Assembly (NCBI GenBank): GCA_002633005.1
Contig: NMRA01000258.1
Location: 1-64,000 of the forward strand
Source: Phoronis australis
Taxonomy: Eukaryota; Phoronida; Phoronidae
Direction: 5' to 3'
DNA: 64,000 nucleotides
In this document: positions 43,478-55,700 of the stretch, in pieces
How positions within the stretch are numbered: the first letter of the stretch is position 1
Layout: each line of letters opens with the position of its first letter
Translations under genes and position numbers: made by a program
Notes under the pieces: generated by a model
What the model saw: the letters and a program-made list of their open reading frames with translations, nothing else
The model's database searches: none
What the model was told of the DNA's origin: nothing

Positions 43478-43714
43478 TAAAACGTCTGAAGTTGTGCGGT
43501 CATTGTCTTCTGGATCCGCCGCTGTCTCTATATCCGAAGCGACCGGGACACTTGCAGGCACTGGTTCGAACCTGCAGGGCCCGTTTATGTTATCCAGAAC
43601 ACGCTCACGATGGTCGTTGTGCATATTGTCTGTGTCCGACGCTTTATCGTTACAAAAGATTTTCTAAAATTTCCTCACCGTTGGAAGACTCATCGCTAAA
43701 GCTTTCGTAATCCA
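43478..43714 (-). pseudogene. Acidic N-terminal coding fragment, frameshifted
   Basis: The minus strand from ATG at 43712-43714 reads MDYESFSDESSNGEEILE, then a stop after 21 codons. The +1 frame continues DKASDTDNMHNDHRERVLDN, GPCRFEPVP and an acidic tail TAADPEDNDRTTSD, ending at a stop next to a GTAAAT. An acidic start followed by an xxFEP motif resembles the N-terminus of P2X7-like/'RFEP' proteins found in many invertebrates. That identification is weak. Confidence 0.35.
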
Positions 43715-45078
43715 TGTTGGTTTCTGCCTTGTGTGACTGCGGTTTACCAGCCGAGTACATTCCAACAACACAGTTGTCTTTGGGACTGGACATCAGACGC
43801 TTATGTAACCGCCTAGTCTGACTTCAGAATTGACTCAGCTGAAGTTGGAGAAGGTCATTACTGCTGGGCTTATCTAATTAATCATGCTGTGCAGACAGTA
43901 ACTAGCCCAAGTAACAGGCTCCTGCAATGCTATTCTTTGAGTTGAAAAGCAGTTGTTTTGGTGTGAAACTATGTCTTTAATACCATGTAACATTCACCCA
44001 TTTGGCCAAGGTTATACCATAGGGTTACCTACCCACAAGGAAGTCTAGAAGTAAATGTCTATAACTAGCTAAGTTTTAAAGCAGTGAAAGAAATCTGAAA
44101 AAGTAGTGTGGCGTGAATGTCTTTAAATCAACCAAGAAACAAAACAGCAGAAAATATGATTGTTCTCTGCTATTTTAGTATGCTTGCTAGGATGGTAAGG
44201 TGCAGGCATTTCAAATTTTGAATTGGAGGTGATCGTTAAATGGTTAATTGTACATCCAGTGTCCACTTTGTGGATTGGTCGATTGACATGCATCGGCGTG
44301 TACGGTACCGTACACGTTTGTGCGTTTCCATTCTTTTAAATTCAGTACACGCCAACGGTAAGTTCACTATTAAGGCAGTCCTCTGCCGTTGCTCAAACAT
44401 TTAACTAGCGTGACATTTTGTTCTTGCACTAGGAAACGAGCATGTTCACAGTATTAGGGAAAAGCAGGTCTAGACCTAATAAAACTTTGGTCAGAAGTGT
44501 CCCCTCAGTCAATCAGTGGCAATGGTGCACAGCCTCGCAGACTTCGTACGAGCAACAAACTTGATGGAAAAGATTTCTAAGGTTACATGTCACCATTCCA
44601 AAGGGTCTCTTAATATTGAAGGTCCACCACTCTGAAGTTTTACTATAAAGAAGATTCATTTCTCGGACTGTCTGCTAATGACTTGGAACTGACATGAATG
44701 AAATGTTGTATTAATCTGTGTCCATTTAGTATCCATTTATAGGGTATGCAAGACTTGAATAATTCTTAAACATTGATCACAGTGTTTGCAAATGAGCTCA
44801 TTTCTAATCACTGCCAATCATGATTCTTGAACCTAACTAGCGACTCATTCTCAAGCAGTGACAACATCTGGAGCACAGGTCAGGGTTGTGGCGACCAACA
44901 GCTCCTCTAAATTTAAGAAGACTGAATGGGAATCTTGACTGTTTGAAGACAGGCAGGGACACGGGGTAGCCTTTTAACTGCATTTAGTTTCAACCGGCTG
45001 TGAGCACGGTTCCGTCGGTTGAGGTAATAATTCATCAATATCCTACTTCATATTCTTTTAAAACAGTACTAAACTCTG
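43715..45078. other. Gene-free stretch
   Basis: No recognisable exon. At 44297-44316 there is a perfect 20-bp palindrome, CGTGTACGGTACCGTACACG. Confidence 0.5.
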
Positions 45079-45080
45079 TA

Positions 45081-45583
45081 GGGCCTTTCATACTAACGTT
45101 GACGCGTCGATGGTTTGGGGAGTTGCGGTCGGTATGAACGCTTAATTCTGGTCCTGGATCGCAGTTAACAGCTCCAACTAAGGTTCCAGTTAACAGGTGG
45201 ATTTAAGATCACAGCGTCGACGCCATGGTGCAGTATGAACGCTTAACTCCTGTCCAATCGAAGTTATCGCCAGGTGCCACTGTTATCGTCAACAGTTACA
45301 AGGTAGTTCCCTCACTAATAGCTGTTTATATTTTGCTCTAATTGTAACCAATCAATTTAAAAATAAGTTTAATGTCACTCAGCACATGTATAATTTCAAA
45401 TTCAAAAATTTTAAAAAATCTTAGCATGCAGCACCACCTTGCGATAACTTCGATGACGACAGCGGCACCAACCGCTTACTTTGATGTTCATTAACTACCG
45501 AAGCCAGTGTGAATGGTCCCGTTAACTGCGCTGTTTATATCGATGCTCCCCTCAGACCGGAGTTAAGTCAATATGAAAGGGCC
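45081..45583. mobile_element. MITE-like element with TA flanks
   Basis: Terminal inverted repeats GGGCCTTTCATACT / AATATGAAAGGGCC, both flanked by TA (45079-45080 and 45584-45585). The interior contains further inverted echoes (GTTAACAG and GTTAACTG blocks, and GCGATAACTTCGAT against ATCGAAGTTATCGC). At 503 bp with no coding, it is consistent with a non-autonomous Tc1/mariner-like or other TA-inserting MITE. Confidence 0.6.
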
Positions 45584-45764
45584 TAATCGATTTCCACCAA
45601 TCCTTGTTCTGTCACCTGCTAATGCATCTGACTGGTGTCAATCTTCCAAGTTAAAAGTATACCAAACAAAATAATGCTCTGTAACGGCTCGACAACCCTC
45701 TCAAGCTTTGAGGAAAATTAGAAAACTTACAAATTCTCCCAAAGGGGCAATTGCGACCTACACT

Positions 45765-46215
45765 TTTAGCAAGTTACGCGGCATCTGTGGGAAAAGACTA
45801 CCCCCAAGGACCATAATGTCCAATTCGTGAGATATTGGGTATGAATTCTTAGTTGATACCAGCTTGTCTTTGAAGATTGATGCCAATGATGCATCAGCAA
45901 GTGAGAGAACAACTTGTTGAAATCATCAAAATAGGGTAAGGAAGGAGGCAATTGAAAATTCTTACACCCCATGTCACAGTTTGGACAGTATGGTCCTTGG
46001 TGGGTGGACTTTTCCCATAGTTGCCATGTCGCAAAAAGCGTATGTCAGGCTTGTCCTTTTAGCAAACTTTGAAAAGAGTTTTCAAATTTTCAGCAAACTT
46101 TTCAGTGAGGGTTGTCAATGGTTACAGAGTATTATTTTTTGTTTCAGAGAACTGGATGGGAAAGTCATTTTTAGTATCTGTCAGTAGGCCAAACCCGGCT
46201 TTGGTTATCTTTTAA
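45765..46215. repeat. Fold-back repeat, family D copies facing each other
   Basis: The left half (CTGTGGGAAAAGACTACCCC, ACCATAATGTCCAA) is the reverse complement of the right half (TATGGTCCTTGGTGGGTGGA, CTTTTCCCATAG). The copy at 35970-36300 is a third relative. Confidence 0.65.
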
Positions 46216-47270
46216 AAATGCAAGAACATACTTAGTTTTCCATATTTATAAGGCATACAGGCAATTTCGTATGCGCATGAAATCAATAGTACCCGGATGT
46301 TGTTTTCAGTATAGGTACACCACTTGGCGCATCTAATAACCGAAATATCATTTACTTTTGAATGCAAAAGTATTAAAATTGGGTTCGAAATTTTAGTTAT
46401 TTCTGAGTTAGTGAACCTTCGGAGTAGAGAACCTTTAGAATTGTGGGCTGTTTCCATTTCCAGTGAAACGCGCAAAAATACAACCAGATAAAAATTTGGT
46501 CAAGTCATTCTCAGACTAAAAAATTCTGTCCGAGTATGTATTTAAGCACGCCTGTTTTGAAAGTTTGGCGGAAGGTAACGCGAGAACGTTCTCTTTCTGG
46601 ACCACTTTGCAAATCCGAATTTGAGTCCCATTCCAATTATGAGCAACCGTCGTGGCATCCTCATTTCCGTCTCATCTCAGGAACATAGAGCTGAGAGTCA
46701 TCGTTGTGAAAACAGATTTTCCCTTTCCTAAGCTGCGTCAAGGGCCTTACTGAAAACTACACCGGGTTAATTGACCTTTGCAAAATATCAAAGGTTCACC
46801 GTTCCAGAAATTCGAACCACCTCCTGCGCGATGCCAGGCTGGGCCTGGTAAGTTAATGCAGAACCCGAAGATGCTGTCCCTTTGTTGTGCCATTTCCGTC
46901 ACTTTTTATCTTTCCCTTGGTAGTGCATACTTAGCAATGCAACTGTAATTAACACGTTAAAAAGTCTGTGCAAGATGAGCAGGGAATCACCGATTCTTTC
47001 TAAAGGTAGCGTCAAAAATGGTGGCTTTCCCCTTTAATCTGTAGTTGTTTGAGTTGGCAGAAAATTTCCCTCAATACCACATGGTCATAATATTTTCCTT
47101 TAGTAAACTTGATTACCTTGTTTTGATCAATGTCTCTCATAACTTAGGAGACTCGTGTGACTCGTGTTTTCGTAGCACTAGAGAACTTTAAGGTCACCAC
47201 GTGCTCACTTGAAGAAAGAGCTAAATGTTAATACGATGAATGTTTTCAGTCATCCAGTTGGGTCATAGTA
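46216..47270. other. Gene-free stretch
   Basis: No exon recognised. GCACGCCTGTTTTGA at 46546 matches the sub-terminal part of Polinton element 2, but no AGTAGT terminus precedes it. Confidence 0.45.
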
Positions 47271-47914
47271 TAAGAATCAATAAATCTAGTACTGGACTTA
47301 CGGTATGTGGAGATGGCTACGTTGCGTCCTCCTCTCGAGGACTTCATCAGGCCACTGAGTTGTCATGTGACTTGTCATGTGATCTGTCGTACAGTTTCCG
47401 CAGGATTCTCTTCAGCGCCCTATCCCATGTCCTAGGTAAGTGAAACCGCAGCCCCCCTGTCTATTGAGGCTAGGATTCTCAATCTCTCGTAGATAGCTGC
47501 TTTGACCCCTCTCCGAAACCAATTCTCTTCTCTATCTCGTTTCAACCAGCATCGGAGGTTCAGTTATGGGGACTGCTATGATTCAGCACTTTTTAGTCAC
47601 ATGGCTTCCACAGACCACTCTTTTGCCATTGAAGATGTGAAGATCCTGGATAGAGAAGAAAATTGGTTTCGGAGAGGGGTCAAAGAAGCTATCGACGAGA
47701 GAATTGAGAATCCTAGCCTCAATAGACAGGGGGGGCTGTGGTTTCACTTTACCTAGGACATGGGATAGGGCGCTGAAGAGAATTCCGCGGAAACTGTACG
47801 ACAGATCACATGACAAGTCACGTGACAACTCAGTGGCCTGATGAAGTTCTCGAGAGGACGCAATGCAGCCATTTCCACGTACCGTAAGTCCAGTAATAGA
47901 TTTATTGATTCTTA
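47271..47914. mobile_element. Fold-back made of inverted 3' ends of a Penelope-like retroelement
   Basis: The outer ends AAGAATCAATAAATCTA (47272) and TAGATTTATTGATTCTT (47897-47913) pair, and the arms extend inward ~250 bp. The right arm encodes, in the plus frame 47583-47754, AFLVTWLPQTTLLPLKM-type sequence in one frame and FAIEDVKILDREENWFRRGV then KEAIDERIENPSLNRQGGLW in another, ending at a stop. The latter is the C-terminal signature of Penelope-type endonuclease-bearing ORFs. The left arm carries the inverted copy of the RRGVKEAI to stop part. Confidence 0.65.
47590..47756 (+). pseudogene. C-terminal fragment of a Penelope-like (GIY-YIG endonuclease) ORF
   Basis: ASTDHSFAIEDVKILDREEN followed by WFRRGVKEAIDERIENPSLN and a short GGLWFHFT end. 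The ILDREENWFRRxVKEAI motif with a following PSLNRxxG is recurrent at the C-terminus of Penelope-like and related endonuclease ORFs. Only this tail is present, with no RT upstream. Confidence 0.6.
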
Positions 47915-48265
47915 AAGAGCTTTGTTCATATCAATTGTTTTTGTTCAAAGCTTTTAGCAGAGGTAGACTATCTTGGGTATGCATCCATTTACTGTATATG
48001 GTAATGCTTTGCATTACGGCATTTTCTCCGTTGATCCCAGCTTGTTCGATTCCATAGCCCAACAAGTTGGGAAGATGACCCCAGTGTAGCCAATACCGTA
48101 CACAACTGATTAACTCCATTCTGGCAGTTATGGTTGGAGGGCCAACTCTCTTTGGCTCTAATCTTCAATAAGATCATATCTAGCCTGACTGGGCTGTGCT
48201 GTTAAAAATATAAGTTAAGTTTTGACATATTTGAACATAAACCAATAACATTTCTGAATTCTTCG
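47915..48265. other. Gene-free stretch
   Basis: No exon recognised. Confidence 0.4.
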
Positions 48266-48748
48266 TCAAATGCTGATTATGTTTAGTTTTTGAATCGCCA
48301 AAATCGCCCAACTACAACCGTAGTTACGACAATCCATTTTTTCCGAAAGTACCAATTTGCTCCCAGGGTTTGACTGTGTTTGTGCTTGGCAGTTAACACA
48401 GGAGCTAGATATTATCACATGCTCACAACCCTCTACATGTGGTGAAGTCACTGAATGGGAGAATGCCGTAATGCTTATTTCTGACATACTGCACAAAAAA
48501 TGGGCTTAATAGTCAGGTATAATGTTCGGCACTGTGTTGGATTGAGGGGAGCAAGTGACTGAACATTTGATGCACGTCTCCATGTTGTCCTGTTTGTCAC
48601 TACGGTAGTACTTTGCTCTATAGACATCCAATGTGTAGTCCATTACCATGGTCATTGAGCTTTGTGTTCTGGCATGTCTGACAAAACACCCAAGTTCAGT
48701 TTCTGGATGTTGTCCAAAAAGTTCCTTTTCAGACCATATAAGGGCCAC
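48266..48748 (-). other. Unidentified coding-like stretch with one internal stop
   Basis: One minus-strand frame is open for about 160 codons except for a stop at 48506-48508, close to a TTTTTTGTGCAG acceptor-like site (48484-48495). The first part has GQHPETELGCFVRHARTQSS and YTLDVYRAKYYRSDKQDNME, then CIKCSVTC. The second part is Ser/Cys-rich (CEHVIISSSCVNCQAQTQSN). The composition looks like protein, but no family is recognised. It could be a decayed transposon ORF or two exons. Confidence 0.3.
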
Positions 48749-49590
48749 TTTTCTGTCTATTTACTGATCAAAATGTGAAAATCAAAAGAGAGATGACCAC
48801 TACAAGCTAACAATTTCAAAACTTTCCTTGCTAGGATGGGAATTATTTCTTTAACTAGTACATGTATTCAAACAGAACTCGATAGACTACCTGAGTTGAG
48901 CGAGTTGATAAGCTGCCTTCTGGAGTGTGTAAAATGGCTCACCTCCCATGTTAGAATTCATGCCTTTTGCGAACATCATGGTAATTGACCTGTTACTGTA
49001 TTGTGGGTAATCACCTGAGGTTTGGGAGACCTGGTGTCATGGTTGTGCGATTTATTTTTGAAACATTGAAATAGTGGTATCTACAAGTGGAACTGAGGAA
49101 GGCATGTTGAAAGTAATCATGAAATCCCAGAAATATATGACACAAAATTACATGCATTCATGCCAGTGCCTTTGAAAAGTGAAATATCTGCAATTTTGGC
49201 TAATCGTATCTGATGTTGGTGAGATTTCACTGAATGTCTCTTTGATAAATTAACACTAAACTTGTGTCTTTGTGGAGAGTGTTTAAGATCGCCATTATTA
49301 AATGTGCTTATGTGGGCATCAACATAATTATTGTTCTGAAAAAATGGTGACTTTGTAAACTATTCGAGTAATATCAAAGTTCAATAATGTTCCCCAAGTA
49401 TTGACAGTTCAAGCTTATCACCTCCCAAATGTGGACAAAAAGAACTGCCAAATGTGCCCATTTGTTCACTTTTAAAGGTTGAATATAGTTTTTAAATTGT
49501 TTGACAGTGCTCAAGTGGAATTATAATCAAATTCGTCTTGTCCTGCTTCTAGTAAGTTTCTGAGCTTTTACTGATCTCTGATTTTTGCAG
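48749..49590. other. Sequence upstream of the receptor's first coding exon
   Basis: Presumably the 5' intron of the nuclear receptor gene. No upstream exon could be identified. Confidence 0.45.
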
Positions 49591-49630
49591 CCATGTGAAG
49601 ACTAGCACCTGACCAGCAGGCTGTCATAGA
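49591..49630 (+). other. 5' UTR part of the first coding exon of the nuclear receptor
   Basis: After the acceptor TTTTTGCAG (49590) there are 40 bases containing an in-frame TGA 11 bp upstream of the ATG at 49631. So the coding start is fixed, and at least one further non-coding exon must lie upstream. Confidence 0.7.
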
Positions 49631-49732
49631 ATGCCTCATGGTTTGTTGAGATTCCCATTTGGCAAGTGCCGTGTGTGTGAAGATACAGCCACAGGAGTGC
49701 ATTATGGGGTGGCCACATGTGAAGGTTGCAAG
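49631..49732 (+). CDS. Nuclear receptor exon 1: first zinc finger
   Basis: Start ATG to donor AAG|GTAGGC. It encodes [12 protein letters not shown] then [20 protein letters not shown] and CK. Zinc ligands are Cys13, 16, 30 and 33. The usual CxxCGD is CRVCED, with Glu in place of Gly. There is almost no A/B domain. Confidence 0.9.
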
Positions 49733-52700
49733 GTAGGCCTGCAAGCCAGCGTGTATTATTGTGGATGTAGTTTTTCGTGCGCGTGTGAACTAACTGCAAT
49801 TTTTGAAAAGTAAACATGCCAGCGTGATTGCAGACTGTCTAAATGAGTGCGCCACCAACTGATAATGAGTTGAATTTATGATAGAAGAAACGTGCTCTAC
49901 GTGACAAAAGTGGCATATTTTCTGTCATTTATTGAAATCTGCAGGGTAGGGGTTAGTGAAAGCCGCTGCTACAACATCTGTTGCAGATTACACAACAGTT
50001 TCTGTTTTTGAGTTATTCACTGTTAAAGTTAGTGATCGTGAACCCCACTAATGTCATGGTTTATTCAGCAAAGTCAGGTCTCTGCTTTGATCTTATTAAT
50101 AAACACATTAATGTGATGACCACCTGAGGCGCCTGTTTGTTGTATAATTCTTGAGTGTTATATGATGATTAGTAAGGGCTGTCTTAGTGTTTTTTGCAAC
50201 ATCACTCATAATTATTGATTTTTGCTTTCTGTCTGTTTGTCAGGGTTTTTTCAAGAGAAGCTTGCCGAGACAGCACAAGTACAAATGTTTCTTTGGTGGA
50301 GAATGTATGATCAGCCCGAAAGATCGTAATCGCTGTAAAGCCTGCCGCTTCAAACGTTGCCTGCAAAGTGGCATGTCCTTAGATGGTATGTGACTCCAAG
50401 GAAACGGACGAATCTTTAGAGATTTGAGAGAAGGTAGAAGTGGAATGGAGGGAGGGGTATGGAAGGAGGGGTGTAACGGGAGGGGGAGGGGTGGCAAGAA
50501 GAGAGAGAGAGAGATTAGTATCATACTGTTAAGCTTGAGGTAACTTGCGCATTCAGAACTGTCAAGTTGTTGCGATGAATCTGTTTTGAAGACATCTGCT
50601 GATTGATCATTTGACTTCTTATAGCCTCAAAGTCACTCCAGTATTCTTCGTTATTACTCGGCGAAATAAATAAATAAATTTCGCCAAGTATGTGGCTCTT
50701 CCACTAAGTTTGTTTGTTTTTTTGTTTGTTCGCACTATACAGGTCGCAATTTTCGTCCGATCATCACGAAATGTACACATAACACGTACTTCCGGAAGTA
50801 CTGGAAGCCTATTGTTTTTGTTCAAAATCGGATCCAAGATGGCGGCTGTGGCGGCCATTTTGTTTTCATTTAAAGTTCAAATGCTTCTGGAGGCTACAAT
50901 TTTTTACATAAAAAGCTAAGAATCGGCACAGTAAATGGACCAGAAGTTTGCTACAAGTATACCAGAAATTGTTTACTTCCGGTTAAAGATGGCGGAAATA
51001 TCGGCGATCGCGCATGCGCACCTCGATTTTGACCTAAAACGTTTTCTCCTGTAGAGGGCACATTATAAAACCAATTCGTTTGAATTTTTAAAGGTATTAG
51101 TTTCTTATGACATGCTATTATACAAAGCCAAAAAACCGGAAGTTGCTTTCAAGATGGCGGATCTGGCGCATGTTGACCCATTTTCAGTCGTGCTGGAGTG
51201 CGATTTTAAACGGGAAGAGAAAAAGACGTGATTTTTTGCATGCGGATTCTTTGGAGTATATTCCTTCAAATGGCCTGTAACAATTTTTTCTCAGACTTAC
51301 CGTTTTCAAGTTATTTGACTTTGAATTTCTTAAAAAAACTCAAAATTTCATTTTTTTCAAAAAATTTACGGAATTAGGCGATACCATCAGTTTAGATAGA
51401 GTTTTGAACGGGCTTTCAGAAGATGTTTTCCATTTTTCGCTAGGACGTCTACTTTTCGAGTTATTTGAGATTTTCTGATAACGCTGTTCCTTTGTTGAGC
51501 GCTCTTGCTGCATTGATGTTGGTTTATCTTCTATTGAACTAGACTGTAGCCTATTTCTTATTGATTTATGACATCTAAGTTCGTCATATGAATGTTGTGA
51601 TGTTGTTCATCATCGCCACCACCATCATCATATTCGTCATCATCGTCATCATCTTCGTCATCAACTCCGTCGTTGTCTTTTCCGTTAATTTCGCGAAATG
51701 TCGCTCAAGACTGTAGCCTTTATCTTACTGATTTTGGACTTCTACGTTCGTCATGTGTATGTTATTATTACTTCTTTTGTTCATCCTCGCCACCATCGTC
51801 GTCTTATTCGTCATCTTTGTCATCATCTTTATCGTCATCTTTTTGGTTAATTTCGCCAAGTTTCGCTCCTCGGAGTGCTTTCATTTGTTCTGGTAGCCTA
51901 GGACACAATCTATTTATCTGTTCCAAATTTAAATCATTGACATTCAGAGCAAAGCACTTTTCATCAGCAGTGAGTTTATAAAATTCTATTAAACAACTAG
52001 GCAGAGGAGCAATGGGCCGAGTGTAGGACAAAACCGAAGCAAAAGAATGTGCGAGGATAAATTTAAAGAGTAAACTGATCATTTTTAACATGAGTTGAGT
52101 ATAGGGTGAGGAAGTCTTCATCCGTTAATGAATACAAACCACTTCCATGCATCAACATACTACTATACAGAACTGCAGGATACAAAACACTGAGACGACA
52201 AATCGTTGTAACGGACTGTGGCGCCATCTATCATATACTATCACATCTCCCTTTCAATGTTGGTCTAACGCTCCTGTGTTAGAGTGAGTGACTTCAAGGC
52301 AAACGCGACGACCCTTTCTCATCCCTGATCATCTGTATTTATTTTAGTGCAGCATTAAGACCCTTTTTACTCGCATCTACCTGTATGAGGGTATCATGTT
52401 TGGGGTTAAAGTATCTCAGGGTGACTTTCTCACATATTTGTGCCTTGAAGGACTCGAAAAATCCCTCATGGGTTGCTGTACATTCCCACAGCACATCCTT
52501 TTTGAGCAAATCTCGTAGAACGGTGGTTCTGTCTGCTAAGTTGGGAATAAATGGTGCCAGATATTGCACCATTCCTAGCAACCGCTGTAGGTCCTTAACA
52601 CTGGATGGATTAGGAAGGTTATTCTGCAGTTTTCTTGGGTCTGGTCAGATGCCATCCTTGGTGTACACCGTGCCAAAGAATGTTAACTACTTATTTCCCC

Positions 52701-55700
52701 TTGACATGTATTTTGTCAGGGTTGAAAACCTTCCCTTTCTCTTGTGCCCGTTTTATCAGGTTGTGCATGTTTCTGTCGTGGTCCTCTTCATCTGCGCCGA
52801 AAACCAGTATGTCATCTGTAATGTTCATGGTAATCTTACATCCAGTCAATTGATTTCGTTCTTGGAGCACATCTTGAGAAACTTGTAAAACAAAAGGCAA
52901 TTGCGAAAATGGTACCTGCTTCCTGGAGTAATTAGCAAACTTGTAAACAACTGATGTGATGTCAAGTGAGGTTTGTTTGGCATTGCTAGAGTCTTTAAAG
53001 AGTACAATATGGTAGAATTTCAATAAACCAGGGTGACATTCATGGAAACAAAAATCAACACTCCATCCTCACCATCCAATCACAGATTAGTGAGCTCCCA
53101 AACATACTTACAAAACGATCACTTTTCCCTTGCTCGATTTTGTGAGGTCTTGTGAGATTTTGCTTTTTTGAAGAAACTTGGTCTGCTACGAAACGTTTGC
53201 CAGCACCTCCCGCATATTGCTTGTCTTTTACCAGGTATCAAGATGGGTCGTATTCCTAAGTATGTCAAGGAGCATGCCTTAGGTGCAGCAACAGCAGCAG
53301 TGAGCAGGGCAGACTATAGTGACAATGTAGTCAGTATCACAGGCAAGTCTCCACCTGATGGCCAGTCGAGTTATGAGGAGCCCACCAGGCCACAGTCTGC
53401 TACATTTGCCCGTGTGTCTCTGTTGAACCCTGCAGTAGAGGATGAGGTGAGAGTGACTAAGCCAGCTGGTACATTTGAGGTACATGGTCAACAACAAACA
53501 CAGACACAAGGCTTCGCGCATGTTTCTACCAGTATTTTTCATTGTCCAGATCAGCCGTTGCGAAGTTCATCGACTGCCAACCGTACTACAAGCCATTCCT
53601 TATTTAGAGAAACTACTGTTCTGCCTAGTAGCCCTGGGTGTTTAAATTTGATTGATCAACAAAGCCAAATGGTGTGTAGAGCTCAGACCCAGTCAAGAAG
53701 TGTAGATGTAGTGACTGGAGATAATACCCTGCTACCTCATTCTCTCAACAGTTATGGTAGCCAAACATCTTCTGTATGTGGTAAAGAGATCATTGGTGAA
53801 CTGATGCATCAAGTTCTACAGCCACCCAGTCATGTTGCCCAAGAAAGGATTGACCAGGTTGTCAACAGTTTGGTTGCTTCATCTCAAAAGGATAACCAAA
53901 TGAACTCGGCCAATAGGACATTAACATCACATGTGCCTATGGCAACATCCCAAGGTATGTCTTCTCCTTTTAGTCACCAACCGTGTCTCACTAATCTCAT
54001 GTGTGCTGCCACAAGCTCAGCTTCTAAGCACTGGACTAGTGACATCTCCCAAGAATCGTTCAGTTCTTGTGGTCTAGGAAACAATCCAGGCTCATCTCAC
54101 TGTGTCAGCGGTCCTCAGCACTCAGATGTATCATTGGAATTGGATACAAAAGGATCTGACTGTCATAAACGTGCGAATGCGTTTGATGATGAATTTGACA
54201 TGAATGTGTCACAGTTTCTTGACTACAGTTATAATGAATTGGAGAACAGGACAAGATTATCTAGTTGGGAGAACTTGTCTCATACAAATACTGCCTGTAA
54301 CCAAGTGGCCTCTGGAGTAGAGAGTTCCAGTCACTGTGAAATATTCAGCTCTGCTCCACAGTCACACACATCTGAGTCCAAGATGGTCCTTTTTAGAAAC
54401 CTTTACATTGATCAGACTAGGCACCAAGCACCACCATCAACCATTACACATTCACAGAATTCTGCTCTTGTGGATGGCAGCGGTGAGGGTCACACAGGTC
54501 AACAAGATATGATGTCACAACTCCGCTCTCCTGGTTTTGAGGTGGCCTTAAGTAAAATGAAGGAAAGGTTCTGGTATCACTATGCGCATCTGTTCTTCTA
54601 CAGGAAGAGGATGTCCTTACGCTTCCAAGGAATTAAAGTGAGTTTCAAGATTAAGTTAAATGTATCACGTTTTGCAATGTTTGGTTTATCATGCATTGGC
54701 ACACTTACCTGTTTTTATCACGTTTATTCCTCTCAAACATAATTTGAGGGTACATTTAGGCTGCTTATTTGCTATATACAGTGTAACTAATAGATGTCAT
54801 GGTTTAAATCGGTCTGTGCAATCGCTAGAACACTGTGGAATGATTTACTACCCATAAGTCAACACTGTGAGTACTGTATGGTAAAATATCTCCACTGTGA
54901 TAAATATAAATTGAAAAATTACCCTTTTTACTTGGCGAAATAAATTTCGCCAAGTATGTTGCTCTTCCACTAAGTTTGTTTTTTTTTTTTTTTTTTTTTT
55001 TTTTTNNNNNNNNNNNNNNNNNNNNNNNNNNNNNNNNNNNNNNNNNNNNNNNNNNNNNNNNNNNNNNNNNNNNNNNNNNNNNNNNNNNNNNNNNNNNNNN
55101 NNNNNNNNNNNNNNNNNNNNNNNNNNNNNNNNNNNNNNNNNNNNNNNNNNNNNNNNNNNNNNNNNNNNNNNNNNNNNNNNNNNNNNNNNNNNNNNNNNNN
55201 NNNNNNNNNNNNNNNNNNNNNNNNNNNNNNNNNNNNNNNNNNNNNNNNNNNNNNNNNNNNNNNNNNNNNNNNNNNNNNNNNNNNNNNNNNNNNNNNNNNN
55301 NNNNNNNNNNNNNNNNNNNNNNNNNNNNNNNNNNNNNNNNNNNNNNNNNNNNNNNNNNNNNNNNNNNNNNNNNNNNNNNNNNNNNNNNNNNNNNNNNNNN
55401 NNNNNNNNNNNNNNNNNNNNNNNNNNNNNNNNNNNNNNNNNNNNNNNNNNNNNNNNNNNNNNNNNNNNNNNNNNNNNNNNNNNNNNNNNNNNNNNNNNNN
55501 NNNNNNNNNNNNNNNNNNNNNNNNNNNNNNNNNNNNNNNNNNNNNNNNNNNNNNNNNNNNNNNNNNNNNNNNNNNNNNNNNNNNNNNNNNNNNNNNNNNN
55601 NNNNNNNNNNNNNNNNNNNNNNNNNNNNNNNNNNNNNNNNNNNNNNNNNNNNNNNNNNNNNNNNNNNNNNACGTCTACTTTTCGAGTTATTTGAGATTTT

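Larger units (their letters stand above)
50386..53234. other. Nuclear receptor intron 2 with repeat family C and Gypsy debris
   Basis: Contains the palindrome-ended repeat (50650-51885), possible LTR-like sequence around 52140-52300 and a minus-strand Gypsy pol fragment (52339-53023). Confidence 0.6.

Noticed and set aside
46546-46560. Third Polinton terminus (GCACGCCTGTTTTGA)
   Set aside because: It matches sub-terminal sequence of element 2, but there is no AGTAGT end, AGGTCA array or TIR continuation next to it.
53168-53234. Upstream extension of the nuclear receptor hinge ORF
   Set aside because: The open frame before 53235 is intronic. The acceptor CCAG joins exon 2 and the KMGRIPK segment in the right phase.
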